Below, piece after piece: positions 46,115-57,790 of a stretch of DNA of 64,000 nucleotides. A model generated the notes under the pieces. It did no database searches, had not been told where the DNA came from, and was given only the letters and a program-made list of their open reading frames with translations. The first letter of the stretch is position 1. Every line of letters starts with the position of its first letter. Made by a program: the position numbers and the translations under genes. The DNA is taken from positions 83,990,160 to 84,054,159 of the forward strand of contig NC_088202.1 in assembly GCF_037126465.1 (NCBI RefSeq). The letters run 5' to 3'. The stretch comes from Ornithodoros turicata. Taxonomy: Eukaryota > Arthropoda > Arachnida > Ixodida > Argasidae.

Positions 46115-47407
46115 GATGCCAGCAGAATTGAAATCATGACCGGCGCGTAGCAGCCATGATCGGACGGCATTCTTGACCTCGTCGCAGCTGAAGTGGCAGC
46201 CCCCAAGGAACGCCTTCAGTGGCCCGAAGAGATGGAAATTGCTGGGACCAAGGTCTGGACTGTAAGTGGGATGTGGCAGCAACTCCCAGTCAAGTTCCTG
46301 TAAGGTGCGTGTCGTGAGATGCGCGGTATGCGGGCGTGCATTGTCCTGTAGGAGGAGGACTCCTTTGGTGATGAGGCCCGACCGTTTTTGCTTCAGCGCC
46401 TTATGCACATCCCTGAGAACCTGTCAGTAATATGCAGTACTGATGGTGGTATCACAGGGCAGAAAATCAACATGAACAACGCCAGCCTTGTCCCAGAAAA
46501 CCATGGCCATGACCTTACCCGCAGACGGGGTGCTTCGGAACTTCTTGGGAGCTGGCGAGCCCGGATGCTTCCACTGTTATGATGCGTGTTTAGACTCAGG
46601 ACTGAAATGGTGCACCCACGTTTCATCGCACGTGATGATCCGATCAAGGAACGGCTGTCCTTCAGTGTCGAAATGGTACCTTAGCTCTTGGGAGATTTCC
46701 AGTCTTCTCTGCCGGTCAAACATGAAGAGCTGCCTTGGAACACAACGGGCACTAACTTTCCTAAACTTGAGGTGTTCATGAATGATAGTGTTCAACATTC
46801 CCACAGAAAGGTCCTTCTTTCGAAGCAGTTGGAGACATATTATCCGTCGGTCCTTCAGGCGCTCCACAAGTTGGATATTCTCAGGAACTCTGACACTGGG
46901 CTCTGAGCCGCCCCGGCTCGGATCGTCCTGCACTGATGTACGGCCGTCTCGGAACCGTTTGCACCACTCAAACGCTTCGCTGCGGCTAAAGTGTATCGTG
47001 GTCGTACTGAGCCTGAAGTCTTCTGTGAATTTCAAATGACTTTACGTCTTCATTCCCGTGAAACTTCATAACAATTTGCTGTTCGACGTGTGCGCTCACC
47101 TCGTTGTCGGCCATCTTGGCCAACATGTGTCTTCTGTTTTGCACAGACTTTGGACCACCACATGGTGAACGCGGAGGCCTGTCGCGTGTGAAAAATGACG
47201 AAAAAGAAGTAGCGCGAGCCATTTGTACACTCAGGAGACACAAACTCCCAGTTTGACTTGAACATCCCTCGTAATTATTGGCCCAACAGTCCAGGTTGCT
47301 ACCAACTGTTGGCAACATCTATAGGGCAGCTCATAGGTTGTATCTCGATATGTCATAGGCAGCCCCAAACATTTATTGCTCCATTCCACTCATTGGCTAC
47401 TCTTCAA

Positions 47408-47590
47408 TGACAGCTCACCAACGCTCTGCCCTCAAGGCTCTCTTCACCTTTTTGGACGCCACAGGACTTCGATCCTCATTGTAACTGGACCCATTACTTC
47501 ATTCCCCGCTTCACCCGCAGCAATGGGGTAGAGTATCGCCCCAGATGATGAAACTCCCCACCCGTCATCCCGAAATAAAGTTGTTTTGGT
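47408..47590 (+). pseudogene. I-like LINE 3' end, TTG group
   Basis: A C-terminal piece LKALFTFLDATGLRSSL is followed by AGCAATGGGGTAGAGTATCG, GATGATGAAACTCCCC and AATAAAGTTGTTTTGG. Closely similar to 27295-27537. Confidence 0.8.
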
Positions 47591-47796
47591 TCTGGGCGCT
47601 CTTTCGCATTTCCAGGGCACACAGCTACCTCATACCATTTCCAGATCCTCCCCCTTTTTACATGGGCTGCACACTATGTCCCTTTACATAATTTCGTGTC
47701 ATACATGCAACGCAATGTCGCCCTTCTTGTCAGAATATGCCCGAACTAGATTATCCTACTGAAAGCAATAAAAACGTTCAGTGCTAATACGGATAC

Positions 47797-47922
47797 ACAT
47801 CAGTCGAAACGGTACCTTAGCTCTTGGGAGATTTCCAGTCTTCTCTGCCGGTCAAACACGGAGAGCTGCCTCAGGACCCAATTCGGCACTAACTTTCCGA
47901 AACAGGAGGTGTTCATGATACA
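47797..47922 (-). pseudogene. Orphan mariner transposase fragment, copy 3
   Basis: About 125 bp encode LRQLSVFDRQRRLEISQELR followed by YRFD, the same stretch as in both larger mariner copies. There are no inverted ends or other parts of the gene nearby. Confidence 0.85.
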
Positions 47923-47924
47923 CA

Positions 47925-50900
47925 TGATTCTTGGGATACACAGATAAGGATACAGCAGATTATCATTCCCGAGCACTCCACCAGATCCCAACCTCAATGC
48001 CGCCCCACACTTGGGCAGACATACCCGGACTATATTTGGCCATCTCCAACACATAGAGCTCTCTTTCCATCCCACTTCGACACCCCAGAGAAAAAAAATG
48101 ATTTCAACATTTATTGATTTCAACATAATTATTATGATTATGATTTCAACATAATCAAAAAACCTATAGTGGGCTCAGAGAGGTTGATTTCACTGATGCT
48201 ATGCATTGAAGCTGCATGATTTCGGAGTGATCCACATTTCTCTGGCTAAGCGCCCATGAATTAGAATTTCCCTCTCTTATGTGATCTGTGTGTGCATATT
48301 TCAGTGCACAGACCACGTGGTTTGACACACAATTCCAGGGCATCACCACACCACAGTGCTCTCTCACTGCACTTCTAGAGAAAGAACCAATTCTGCAGGC
48401 ACCACAAACATATCTACAGAGCATGCACTGATGTATATTTCAGGTGATGCACCTCTAGTTGAACTTTTCTCTGGTACCCGTACGGCTTCGCACTCAGAAA
48501 AATATATTGAAAGCTCTCACCCTAAACACTACAGAAAAGTAAGAACTGCAGTTACAAATATGAATGAAGCTTTGCCAGGCGATCATACCACACACATTCA
48601 ACAAGCAAAAACTTCTCGGGTTATGGACGTGTCACAGAATGGAATTCACAGAATTCATGGACACCATTACTGGAGAGCAACTTTTCAACGGACACTCTTC
48701 GACACACCAACCCAGACAGAACACTATCTCCTGCGGACGGCCGAAATAGATCCCAACGTCCATGTCCCGAAATGGGTATCAGGTGGACATCTCTGGGAGC
48801 TACAAGGACGGACGTCCCTAGCCGTACGTCCGCAGGGTGTACCGTAACGGCCGTTTGAAGTATTGTCCGAGTGGGGTCCCTGACGGGATGTTACATGGAG
48901 CATTATCGCAGGAGAGGAAGAAACACGGCTAGGTGTGTCGCGGCGTGAGTTCGACCTTCTATGAACCAACTGAATGCCTCAAACGAAAAGCAGTAAGAAA
49001 CGCAGAAGTTATCCTCGTAGTGAGTTAATACGCCATGCAGTTCTTGAGTTTAGTGTTACTGGTATATGCAATCACATTACAAGTAAATAGCACTCTCGAA
49101 TTGGTAAGCTTGCGAGGCAAGGAATATATAGTATCTGTTTTCGCTTTGGAAAGGTATGCCAGGACTTTTCTAAGTGATCCGGATGGTTCTAAGAGCTTAC
49201 ATATCCACGTCGTTATTTTTGCCTTTTAAAACCCCGTGCTCATTGTCCGTAACGGAAGTACGAGAAACAAACAAACAGGAGCAGCAGAGAAGAAAGATGC
49301 AGTTGTCGAAGCTCAAACAAAATGGCAGAGAAAAACTCCTATAGGCCTCGTAAGAATCTATCCACTTACGCAGCACCTCAATAAAACAGTATCAATAATA
49401 ATAACAAAATACAGGGCATTGAACATGTATGCAAGTAAGTCCGTGCACCATCCGGGCATCTCCGTGGAACATCCTATGAGGACAAACGACGAATGTTTGT
49501 GGGAAGTCCAAACCGTGGCCACTCGGAGATATGGGGGACGCCCGTCGGGAAAATGTCTGTCTCCCAGGGAGATCCGATTTTCCGGGAAAGGATGTCCCCA
49601 GGGACACCACGGAAAGTTTTGTTCCGTTTGGGAAAGGACATACCACGTAGATTTCTGGAGGTCCGCAGCGACCGAAGACAACCCGAAGACCGTCTTCGCA
49701 AGTTCTGGTCACGTAATCTCTGAGGGGGACGATATTGATATATGTTGTACAATGTACGATGATAAAGAAGGCAGAAATATAAAACCTTCTGATTTCCTGC
49801 GTGGCAGGTGCCTTGTTTATTTTTTTTTTCCTTTTCTTTCCTCGCGTCTCTTATTTATGTCAACATTAATCGTACTTAACGAGGGTCCTCGGATGGATTC
49901 AAAAAGGGTTAAAAACTGGGCTGTTCAGTTTCTTGTGCTTGTGTCTGTGTGCGTCTGTCTTTTTAGCTCCCCGGCACTGAGGTTTTAACGCTTTTAATCA
50001 TGATTCAAATGGATTCTCAGTGGTTTTGGGGATACAACACCAGGAGAAGTTTGGGAAACGCTGTGATAGATAACTTTGTGGGTAAGATTTTACGCATGTA
50101 CTACGAAATTCAGCGTGAACAATGAGACCCAATTCTCTTCAAGATGTTACGGCGAAGTCGTAAAGAGATCCGGCTTCGAAAACATTGTAGCTGTAGATAT
50201 CCTTCCAGTTCTCAATCTGCTACATATGCTAGTCTACCACTGTGATGGATATTGCTGTATCATTTTCGAAGTGAATGGTGGTTTTATCTTTCCAAAGATA
50301 AAACAATCGAGTGAACCATCGAGTGAACCACGAGTGAAACCATCGGTATACCATAATAAACCACCGAGTGAAATTGTTTTATCCTTTGTTGAAATAAAAT
50401 AAAGCTATTTCCTAGAAAAAAAAAACTCTTCCACAAAAAATGATTTTGAATGCATAAACTAACTAGGCAATGCAATCTGTGGACGGCCGGTTTGCAAGGA
50501 TCACTGCCACACGGACTCAACATGCACAAACTTGCAGCGATATAAACACGTATGAAGATTTTGTGCGCCAACAAGCTACATGCGCTACACTATCGATAGA
50601 CAACAGCACCTATTCCGAATCCCTCGTGAGAGGACTCTTTGAAGTGTGACGACAAGCGATACCCCAGCGTAAACGAGCAAATTATCACAGTGAATGTATT
50701 CAGCCCCCGAAAAATCACTTCATGCTATGATATCCAAAACAATCAGAACACACACCTAAATTACAACATCACCAACAGAATTTGCTAAGTGCATGTCATA
50801 CTGGACACAAGAAATCACATGTTGCACGCGACGATTCCACCCGCACCCAAAATAGTAAGCCTCTTTCTCTCCAAAGAACATGTGCATGGCAGCCATCTGT

Positions 50901-52810
50901 TTTATATCATACGCCAAAAATAAACTGGAAGCCACCCTCGTGCTTTTGTTCATGTGTATCATGAGGACGGCTCTGACAGCTGCACCCCTCTTCGGAGCAT
51001 TATCCTAATGTTTAAGCCGATCCAGAAGCTCCCAGAGAAGGTACACTTGGGTTTCTCTACACACACAGTGTATGCGTGGATGACCTAATAAAATGCTATA
51101 ACGGTCAGTGCTTTAGTCACATTGCATGGAACTACGGCCTGCGAAAACATTCACGTTTTAAATGATAGGCCTCCAATCTTATTACACCTGGACTTGATTG
51201 ATTGATTTTAAAAAATAAAATAGAGATTTGGGCTTCGCTATAGTGTGAGGTCGGCAACTCCACATCACTTAGACCGCCTACATTGGTGGACATCTGAAAC
51301 TCCTGGACATCTGGGCTCCGCGACTTCTCAAATACGGGTTAGACATTTGTCTTTGCTCAAGGGATATTTAATCACATTTATCCTGGGCCAGGAGTATGAA
51401 GAAAAGAAGCAGTGATCACCTTATTTTCATCTCATATGATAAGTACGTACCGTGGCACGCACTTAATGGGACGATCGGATCCGGAAAGGTTTGCATGCGA
51501 CCGATACGGTAATGTCCGGCATGGTTTCGCAGCCTACTCGGTCAAGTTTCTCTTCCAAAAAAAGCGTAGTTATTAAATAAACGAGTTATAAAGATTCACA
51601 CTCCCTCTGCAGCTAAGCCAAAATGACGTAAGCCGGGCACAGGAATCGGAGCACAGCGCAGGTGATTGTCTCCGAGGTCGTCTGCTTCACTTTCGCACCG
51701 CAACATACTATGCGAAAAGACCTCGGTAAATACGTCAACTCTCGCTTACCAGTGTGAGTGATGGCATGACCATGCTCCGTGGAACACGGTGTTATAGTCC
51801 TGCTTGTACAAACATGTACGACGTTAACCAGCATTTCACGAGCAGATCTCAGACCTCTCCGCGACTTGCGGACGCCATCACTCCCGCCCGGCGGTTAGCC
51901 GCCAAGGTCTTTCTGCAGCAACCTGATTGGCCTTCTCCGCATCAAATGACGCTTCCAAGTGACGTTTGCAGAAAGGAAATTCCGGAATGCTCTCAACGTC
52001 CGTCGTCTGCTCTTGCCGTGCATTACATCAATTTGCAAAGAAACAACTCCACTAATTGCCGTCGGATTTTCGGCGTCATAGTCGGTGATGAACGAGGAGT
52101 AGAATGGCAGTGTAGTTTCGGAATCGACCGCGACGGACGCAATAGTCCCTTTAAGCAGGCTGCAAAGCCACAAGGCTCACTAACTGGATATCTCCCCAAT
52201 TTGTACAGGAAAGAGGTGCGTATGTCATGTTGGTAGAAGATCTTGCTGAGCTTATCGCAAGGAGTATAGCGTCGTCTACCACGACCATCAAAGTTAGTGC
52301 AGGTCACACAGGTTCAAACCCCCAGGTAGAACGGCTATGCGCTTGTAGGAGACCAGCGCGGAGCAGGGTTAGGTGATCTCGTAAACCAGGAGACACGGAA
52401 GACTCTCGTAGTAATGGGCAAATTAGTGCTGAGGTCGTTGAAGGCCACAGAAAAAGAAAAAAACGGCGCCAGTTTCGTCAGTCCATCTCTCGATCTCTGT
52501 CCTTGTCACTCGGCAAGCCGAAGGCGGAAGTCGCCCGCGAGTTCGGCAGAGTCATAGCAGAGAACTGTGAGGCACGAAGGATGCGATCCTCCACGATCAT
52601 GTCTTCCAGTTGCAGCGTACTATTATAGCTCGGCTACTCCTGTGACTGACCATGACATGGAGCAGGGTTGGGGCTAGATTTTGAACTTTTCACTATCCCA
52701 TAACGCTCGCTAAACGCTCGTGCTCCCCGGTTAACGGCCAATGCGCGTGACGGAATGAGCGCGCAAATTTTGAAAAATAGCTATAACGATCGCTATGTGC
52801 ACATCAAGAT
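47925..52810. other. Unassigned ~4.9-kb interval with repeat debris
   Basis: Noted inside: a short ATGATTTCAACAT repeat at 48095-48160; GGACGTCC/GGACATCC-rich pieces at 48750-48830 and 49480-49720; a CGAGTGAACCAT tandem and nearby hairpin at 50280-50400; a retroposon-like (GATT)n tail at 51190-51235; the dispersed piece 52085-52160 shared with 31881-31960; and a lone B-box-like GGTTCAAACCCCC at 52312-52324. The longest open frame (49236-49988, plus) crosses the palindrome-rich piece and is not accepted as a gene. Confidence 0.35.
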
Positions 52811-52814
52811 TGAG

Positions 52815-52958
52815 CCCTTGGACCCAGACCCTCGGTTTGGGGGAGGCGGTTTCTTTGTCGGAGCGCGTAGTGGGAGTGGGGAGCGAGGGAAATGCAATGC
52901 TTAAACTGACGTTTTGGGGGCGATCCCCCAACCGCCCCCCCCCCTGGATCCGCCACTG
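52815..52958. mobile_element. hAT-type MITE, partly decayed
   Basis: The right end CTGGATCCGCCACTG is intact. The left end is degraded near CCCAGACCCTCGG. The inside matches 2688-2835 (GGCGGTTTCTTTG..GGAGCGCGTAGTGGG; GGGGGCGATC; a C run). The left border is approximate. Confidence 0.6.
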
Positions 52959-52999
52959 CGTGGATGCCGGTTTCATGGTAGCTGAGCTCAAGGTTTATG

Positions 53000-54611
53000 C
53001 AGTGTTGTGCCCGCTACGGCGGTGAATAGCTTGCCGTTGCTGGCCACACAGCAGCATTTTCAAGATTGCCATAACCAGCATCAATGCAACTCAGCCACAT
53101 GCTGCCTTAATGCCACATCAGCATTCAGGCAGCTCTGATGTTAGCATCAGCGTCACAGAGGCTCTAGTGTTAACATGAGCCTGAACAGCTCTGTTAATAT
53201 TAGTATCAGAGCAGCTCCACGTGTTAACATAAGCATCAAGACAGTGTCCCCAAACACATCAAACCTGATATCACTCCTCAATAGGGAACACACCCATAAA
53301 CGTGTGTTACCACGGCTGTGCCTCTGCTACTCTGGTTACATGCTATGTAGTACAATGTGGCTTAACCTTGTTCTCTACACAACCTGCATATTTTTGTCTG
53401 CATTCTGCTAAAAATGCTTATAAACCCAGCATATGTATAAGCTCCTCGCTGCTGTGGTACTATTGTAGTTTCCTATCTTACTTTTGATTCATTCTAGTCG
53501 AGAGTATTTTTATGAAAAGCTGTCTTACTGTACTCAGTCAGTGCACCAATAAACGTTGAAGCCGAACCACATATTTGCATCATGGTATTGCTCAAAGTAT
53601 ATACACCTAGCATAACGTAAAAAAATGTCCCAATAAGGTACCAGATCATGTCTCTGAAAGACATCCCAGTGACATGATATGGATGCTTGTTTTACCATCC
53701 ATGGGATGTCCACCCTGACATCATCGGGATGATTGTGGACGTCCACAGGTAGTCCACATATCCTGGTAAGGATATCTTGCAGTCATCCCAGGGACATTTA
53801 TGGTTTACTGGGAACATGTGATTCGATACATTCAGAGATATGTGCTCTTGCTGATACTTTATTTCTTGCGATCAGTACTTTCTGAAAAAGGCATTACACA
53901 CTTGCATTCACCTTCAAGAGCAGTTGCCGCTCAAAGTTCCTGTCACTGAGCCTAACACGTTTCTTGGCGCAAACACTGAAAAGTCGTTTGGCAGACGCAC
54001 TTGACCGAACGGCGGTATTCAGCTTGAGGAACGCCCCGTGCACTCTTGGATAGCCCTGCTTTAGCGATGTCAAATTAAAGTTATGTGGCACAAAGAGGTA
54101 CTGAGTAAGCTCACATTCAGCTGGATCTGCTGTAGAAGTTGACTCCCCAAAAGAAAAGAAATCATCTGCATGGAGCTCGCTCGTGGATTCCTCGGCACGC
54201 TCACTTGAGGACCGAACACCTTAACATTTCGTTTACGGTCAAGCTGGTTACTTCCTTTCGTTGGTATTCACCCGTGAGCTATGAGAGCTTGAATCTCGGA
54301 ATTAAGACAGCAGCGATTTGAAGGCTCTGCTCTGACATGAATTGGTCGAACCTAAAGTGAATACCATGTATCGTTACCTGTTTCGCAGTTGAATACGATA
54401 CGGAAGATGTAGTAAAATCACCTTTAGACGCTAGAGTCTACCGTCTAATTTATGTTATTTTCTCCCTGAAAAGTAGCGGTAGCGGAGGCGGCTCCGCTAC
54501 TCAAAATTCTAGCGGAAATTACTTTTCCGCTACAAATAACAAATGTAGCGGAATTACACCTCCGCTATGAAAAAAGTAGCGGTTACAGTAGCGCCGCTAC
54601 GCACAACACTG
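53000..54611. mobile_element. hAT element with perfect 8-bp duplication (internally deleted)
   Basis: CAGTGTTGTGC (53000-53010) and GCACAACACTG (54601-54611) are perfect inverted ends. GGTTTATG flanks both sides (52992-52999, 54612-54619). GTAGCGG/CCGCTAC motifs are dense near the right end (54470-54600). It holds a transposase C-terminal remnant on the minus strand, and 53640-53812 is probably a nested palindrome-rich MITE ending GGTTTACTGGG. Confidence 0.9.
53894..54190 (-). pseudogene. hAT transposase C-terminal remnant
   Basis: The minus strand reads DDFFSFGESTS, ELTQYLFVP, then FLKLNTAVRSSASAKRLFS and LSDRNFERQLLLKVN before a stop. This is the hAT dimerisation region (compare NTSLPSSASGEQLFS at 19385-19600). 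The catalytic part is absent. Confidence 0.85.
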
Positions 54612-56329
54612 GGTTTATGTAACGCTTTCGCGCATGAAGTCGACTCCTGGTCCAGACATGACCACTTATGCAGCTATCTGAAACATCGATGGTGGATGTT
54701 TTCAGACGCTAGCAGATCATGGCGGAATGGGCGGGCTTCTGCCTCATGGAAGGAAGCATCAGTAATCACTATTTCGAAACAGGGGAAACAGCCGTCTGAT
54801 TTGGTGTCTTTCTGTGTATCAATCGTACCAGCTGCCTCGGCAAGGTCCTCAAGCGCATGATCTTACCCAGACTAGAGTGATGGCTAGAGAAGAGATCCTT
54901 CTTCTCTCAGGAAGTGGCTCAGGGTTTTGCTGCCAGTGCTCTGGACTCCGTGCTTGATCTGATCTCTGCTAGGAAGTACAAGCTCAAAAAAAAAAAATAG
55001 CGATGGCTCTCCTCATAGGCATCAAAAGGGCCCATGATACCGGTGTACTACATGTGCTGGTCCGGGCTGAGGTGCCTCAGAAAGCATTGTTGTGTATTTT
55101 TTTACTTTTTCTAACAGTGAAACATTTGCGTTAGTTCAGGAGAAGGCGATACAGAAGCACTTACGGTACTACAAGTTTTCCTCAAAGAAGTGTATACTAA
55201 GTCCACTGCTGATGACGTATGTATCTGGACCGTCGGAGAGTTCCGACCGGCTATTCAACATCGCCTGCAATGTTCATTAGACGCCATTAGGAATTTCTGC
55301 ATCGATGCAGGGATGGACAGGGATGAGTGGAGAACAGCTCAGTACACCCCTTCACCTGAAAGCATATGCATAGGTTCCAGCTCCAACCCGGTTTTTGGGA
55401 GTCGATTTAGACCACAACCTTTCATGAAAGGCATATGAACTACCTTGCCACAAAAGCCCAATGGTAGGTATATGTCATCCGACACTTAGACGGTATACGA
55501 TGGGCAATTAATCAGCCCGACCTTCTTATGCTTCACAAAACACTCGTCCGTGGATCACTGCTTTAAAGCTAGCCTATACTGCGTGGAATACATCAGACAT
55601 CAAAACGTGAACTTCGATGTGTACTAGCGCGCAGCCTGCGGACGTGCCTTGGGGTACCACGAAGTGCCAAAGCGCGCATGGTGATAGCTGAAGCTGGGGA
55701 GTTTCCAATTGACGTTTTTTCGCCATAGCGAAACTGTTCGCAACTATCTGCGATTGTTCGCTCACGCTTGTTCGACAGAACCGTAACCGGAAGCACGTCA
55801 AAGCCTTCCAGTGCATCTGGGATGCGCTGCCAAACTTTCTTTCATTCAGGGTGGCCCCACCAACTCTCGTTGTTCCCCCGTTGACGCTTCCAAAGCCATC
55901 CATTTTAGCGCATATTACTCGCCTCACCAGGAAGAAAGATGAAACCCCTATTCCTGACTTCAGATAAACCACGCTGGTAGTGATGGACACATGATACAGC
56001 AATCATACCGCGGTGTTCACGGATGGCTATTCCACCGGTGACGGATCCTCTATACAGCGTTTGTTATACTTACCAAGTCCATCTGACGAGGTTATCGATT
56101 ATCGCTGCGCACCTCGTCCACCTCTGTCACAGCGTTATGCCATTCAGAGCCGTTTATAAAGAAAATTTGGTTATTCTCTAATCTTTTGCCACCTCGTGTG
56201 TGGAACCTTTTTTGACGTCAGAGTTGTTGCTGCGCCGCCCAAAAAGCCTGATTCGAAGCGGAATCCCTCCAGAATGTCAGCCAGCTGGTGTGCGCCATTG
56301 TGATACAGTCCGTCAGCTGGTCAACACGT

Positions 56330-56606
56330 TGTTATGATTGAGAAGACGGGGCAGCCCGACGTTGCACGAAGTTGTCGTGCCCACATTGTCAACATGGGAA
56401 GCGAGGCACGCTCCCCTCGGCACTATCGCATAGGTAGGAGACTCATGTCCTCTGCGAGACTCGGGCAAGAAGAAAAAGAAAAAGATGCACGGCCTCCGTT
56501 TATTTTTATACGTCGTGTGAGCCGCTAGCAACAAGTGACGCTGCCTTCTGTACACATTAACTACAACGCAGCGCTGCATATAACTAACACCATCAAGAAT
56601 ATAACA
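56330..56606 (-). repeat. 3' LTR of the gypsy element
   Basis: 277 bp beginning (minus) TGTTATATTC and ending CATAACA. A TATA-box-like CGTATAAAAATAAACG lies inside (about 56495-56515). The polypurine tract AGGGGGAAGGAC directly precedes it at 56607-56620. The other LTR is not in the window, so its borders rest on the TG..CA ends and the tract. Confidence 0.7.
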
Positions 56607-56718
56607 GTCCTTCCCCCTCATACTTAATCGAAAAATGAATGAAAAGAACAGTTACAATATGTTAGCGAGAGACATTCATAATGAGCATCAGCAAACAATG
56701 CATCGGGACAGCACATCA

Positions 56719-57790
56719 CTATGGAGAACACCTTTGCACAGGCTTTACAGCTCTTTTGCTACGCCGCAGTGAAGTTTTGCTGACAACGGTACAGTTCGCG
56801 GTGCCATTACCTCCTACCGGGCGATCTGCTTCCACAGCTGAGGGTACCAAAGTCACAACTGCTGCGTTGGGCGCCAAAGACTGCCCCACATCCACTGCTG
56901 TGGTTTTCTCGTTGACAGGTGCTTGAGAGAAAGACCAGCAAGGCTCTCTGATACAACAGCTGGCTGAGTCCCAACTCGTGGTGGTCAGTGGCGTAGCCAG
57001 ACCTCCAAGGCAGGGGGGGGGGGGGGCTCGATACGAAAACTCGCTCCACTGCCCCCCCCCCCCCGCTGATCCAGTGTGCGACAATACACAAATATTTGTG
57101 CACACTGCAAACTGCGGATGAAAAAAAAAAAGGAACGAAAATAGCTGATTTGGACGTTCACAGTACGATTACATGTATAGGCTGTCATGACCAATGAGGT
57201 GGTGTCACGAGATTAGAAGCATTTTGAAAAGCTCATACTTTGAAAACCATTCAAGAGTGCTGCTTAGATAGACGCCATGAACTGCAAGAACTTTCGCGAT
57301 CGTCACATTGGTCCCCCCTCCTCGGATTTGCACAATTTGCGTGGATCTATCCGTGGCAGGTAGGGGGGTTCGAGCCCCCCCCCTAGGCTCCCGTGGCTAC
57401 GCCACTGGTAGTGGTACAGCATCTCCCATAGCAGGAACCCTCGGCCTTAGATGGTCATTGTGTCGATGCCACGTGGAGCCATCTGCAATAGTGACAGCCA
57501 CTGAAATCTTTGGCAAACATGTCATCACCAGTTCCAAAAGGTGGACCACGACAACAACCCTCATCGGCGTGCAGCTTCTGCTTTAGTTGCTTGAAGTGTA
57601 CCGAAGAATGAAGACTTCGCCGGAGCACATCCAACGGAGTCTTAAACACCCTACCAGTGAACAACTCACACGGTGCCCTCCCTCTAACTTCATGTGGAGT
57701 TATTCTATATTGGAACAGAAACCTGGCGATTTGAGTCTTGAAACACCCTGGTGCGCTTGTTTTTCAATTTGTTTTTAACAGTTTGCACTA
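56719..57790 (-). pseudogene. Gypsy integrase C-terminal part and pol tail
   Basis: 57790-57455 reads GAAERVVQTVKNKLK (holding the integrase Glu region), FLFQYRITPHEV, LFTGRVFKTPLDVLR. After the hAT MITE the tail resumes at 56985 and ends LRRSKRAVKPVQRCSP, the basic end usual in gypsy pol. Frameshifts occur near 57780 and 57660. Confidence 0.75.
56986..57407. mobile_element. hAT-type MITE, CAGTGGCGTAGCCA ends
   Basis: CAGTGGCGTAGCCA (56986-56999) and TGGCTACGCCACTG (57394-57407) are perfect inverted ends. Flanks GTGGTGGT and GTAGTGGT agree at 7 of 8. It contains facing G and C runs near 57013-57063. It lies in the gypsy pol tail. Confidence 0.9.

Larger units (their letters stand above)
44900..47114 (-). 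pseudogene. mariner transposase pseudogene, copy 2
   Basis: Minus strand from ATG 47112-47114 to TAA 44900-44902, interrupted at 44963-46118. The first and second catalytic Asp are present (ITCDETWVHHF; LLQDNARPHT), but the third is Asn (GPSNFHLF for the usual PSDY) at the D34D distance. One extra T near 46990 shifts the frame after QYDHDTL. Stops occur at HAS*QWKH and at TAYY*QVLRD. The second of these stops sits at the same codon as in copy 1. Confidence 0.9.
44822..47273 (-). mobile_element. mariner element, copy 2, split by a compact LTR element
   Basis: CGAGGGGTGTTCAAGTCAAA after TA 44822-44823, and the inverted end TTTGACTTGAACATCCCTCG before TA 47272-47273. Transposase runs on the minus strand. 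The 1148-bp LTR element at 44967-46114 lies within the C-terminal part of the coding region. Confidence 0.9.
52960..56180 (+). pseudogene. I-like LINE: decayed RT and RNase H, split by hAT
   Basis: The start MVAELK before 52992 continues after the hAT element as a stretch typical of RT entry (STPGPDM; GRASASWKEASVITISKQGK). Next come a TADDVCIW YADD-box remnant near 55200-55230, a HHNLSWK-like region near 55400, and an RNase H start AVFTDGYSTGDGSS near 56005-56045. Many stops and frameshifts make it one of the oldest copies in the window. Confidence 0.7.

Noticed and set aside
48356..48847. 163-codon plus-strand frame
   Set aside because: No recognisable domain; it runs into a GGACGTCC-rich cluster and lacks splice or start context that would support a gene.
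49236..49988. 250-codon plus-strand open frame
   Set aside because: It crosses a palindrome-rich repeat, has no domain, and a low-complexity hydrophobic end from a T-rich run.
52255..52345. Possible tRNA gene or SINE from a B-box-like GGTTCAAACCCC
   Set aside because: No convincing A box or cloverleaf at the right distance.
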